A DNA stretch of 64,000 bases from assembly GCA_964371655.1 (NCBI GenBank), contig CAYJOD010000019.1, positions 1-64,000 on the forward strand, in the 5' to 3' direction. The notes beneath the pieces were generated by a model. That model had not been told where the DNA came from and did not search any database. It worked only from the letters and a program-made list of their open reading frames with translations. Below, piece by piece: positions 63,296-64,000 of the stretch; position 1 is the first letter of the stretch, and every line of letters begins with the position of its first letter. The position numbers were made by a program, and so were the translations under genes. The DNA comes from CAZGSN01 sp964371655. GTDB taxonomy: Bacteria; Desulfobacterota; Binatia; HRBIN30.

Positions 63296-64000
63296 TCAAT
63301 CCGGGTTGATAACGCTGATGGTTCGCCTTTGTTCCATAAATTCTACCTTGCCGCGTTCACGCACTCGTAGTCGCACCTCCTTCGGGCCAGGAGAGGTGTA
63401 CGGATGAGTTGCATACGGCCCGTCTGCGCCGACCGGTTCCCAGCCGGTTGCGTCTCCCCAGTTCAACTCGACGGTGGGCATGTCGAGATCGCGCACGTCG
63501 TAGTTGGCGACGACGGTAAGAGAGCGCACTTCGGTGCGCTGTGTCTGCACGTCGCCAAGGTAGAAATCGAATGGCCGCTTGACGGCCGCGGTTGGCGTCA
63601 TGGCAATTCCCGGTGGAATCTCCAGCCGCACCCTCCAAGGTGGGCTGGCGGCGACCCCATCTTCCGGGGTACGCGGCGTCTTGCTGCCGCGGGTTGCAAC
63701 CGCCATCAGCTCAAAGCGCTGGCCTGGCTTGCCGCTCAGGGTGATTTCCCGCTGACTGTCGGTCAGCGGGTGCCCCGCAATCGCATCGCCGCTCGGCTTC
63801 GGAAAGGCCTCCACTTTCCAAGTCGAAGTTGCCTCCGCATTCTTATCGACGGTGCGATGCATCATCCAACGTTCCACACCGAGATCGAGGCCAACCGTGT
63901 CGACCTCCACCACAAATTCTGGGCGCACGATTTGTGGCGAGCTCGCAGGAATGCCTCGCTGTCCATCGACGTTCCTGATCACAATGAACGCAGCCTCGGG
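63296..64000 (-). CDS. partial exported or surface protein with PKD-like end, truncated at the window edge
   Basis: The frame is open to base 64000, so the 5' end lies outside; 234 residues are visible. It is beta-rich. The C-terminal segment VELNWGDATGWEPVGADG followed by THPYTSPGPKEVRLRV resembles a PKD-type domain. The upstream part (SPQIVRPEFVVEVDTVGLDLGVERWMMHR) is unrecognised. Export is inferred only from composition and from the adjacent secreted gene. The GTG at 63982 should not be taken as the start. Confidence 0.65.
   Translation of the reverse strand, partial: PEAAFIVIRNVDGQRGIPASSPQIVRPEFVVEVDTVGLDLGVERWMMHRTVDKNAEATSTWKVEAFPKPSGDAIAGHPLTDSQREITLSGKPGQRFELMAVATRGSKTPRTPEDGVAASPPWRVRLEIPPGIAMTPTAAVKRPFDFYLGDVQTQRTEVRSLTVVANYDVRDLDMPTVELNWGDATGWEPVGADGPYATHPYTSPGPKEVRLRVRERGKVEFMEQRRTISVINPD

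Overview
The window is GC-rich, densely coded and Gram-negative in character. It carries an Mla-type lipid transport operon with a lipoprotein, M16 peptidases, an exosortase, many signal peptides and two tRNA genes. LL-diaminopimelate aminotransferase, acyl-CoA dehydrogenases, Myxococcus-type Cys-rich repeats and long Thr-Pro linkers followed by dockerin-like ends suggest an uncultivated deltaproteobacterial-type lineage (Candidatus Binatota would fit). That placement is inference from gene content and was not tested. A run of ten Ns at 17615-17624 between near-duplicate flanks shows a draft assembly, probably a metagenome bin.

Layout. 0-6 kb: PolX-type DNA polymerase with PHP domain, zinc-ribbon protein, a glycosyltransferase/radical-SAM pair, and a CoxE-like VWA protein. 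6-12.5 kb: secreted modular proteins, namely a cohesin-like/dockerin-like protein, two paralogues with Thr-Pro linkers and a shared C-terminal sorting-type tail, and a beta-propeller-dockerin protein. 12.5-16.7 kb: exosortase (XrtH-like) with its membrane partner, divergent from an M1-type metallopeptidase. 16.7-18.5 kb: methyltransferase, assembly gap, DUF2064 transferase. 18.7-22.3 kb: mlaE(STAS fusion)-mlaF-mlaD-lipoprotein operon. 23-25.8 kb: two M16 peptidases. 26.4-29.3 kb: HMGL-like acyltransferase plus a fused small-large aconitase-family dehydratase. 29.3-35.6 kb: secreted dockerin-like protein, galactokinase-like GHMP kinase, sphingosine-phosphate-lyase-like PLP enzyme and creatininase-family hydrolase. 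36.2-37.5 kb: papain-like peptidase with a chagasin-like inhibitor. 38-46.7 kb: TPM protein, D-threonine-aldolase-like enzyme, NAD-dependent epimerase, acyl-CoA dehydrogenase, HEAT protein, tRNA-Cys, dapL and peroxiredoxin. 46.9-54.1 kb: beta-helix protein, paired acyl-CoA dehydrogenases, and a glutaminase-STAS-cNMP fusion. 54.3-64 kb: tRNA-Ser, two methyltransferase-fold proteins, DEAD-box helicase, sigma-70 factor, FKBP, GNAT protein and two exported proteins, the last cut by the window edge.

The most unusual content lies between the genes. Two families of small non-autonomous elements have terminal inverted repeats and flanking direct repeats: family 1 at 13847-14020, 41740-41946 and 58217-58806 with about 10-bp flanks, and family 2 at 22706-22859 and 49161-49331 with perfect 9-bp flanks. 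Several copies enclose a second, unrelated inverted repeat as if it were cargo. A separate ~175-bp repeat occurs three times, a ~150-bp foldback twice, and more than ten intergenic elements are built from short repeated words arranged as inverted pairs. Some of these lie in promoters, inside operons, or in the first codons of genes. The second theme is protein export and surface display: an exosortase H-like protein, its likely partner, and two nearby proteins sharing a C-terminal PLI-SPTS/transmembrane/Arg-Arg tail, which may be an undescribed sorting signal.
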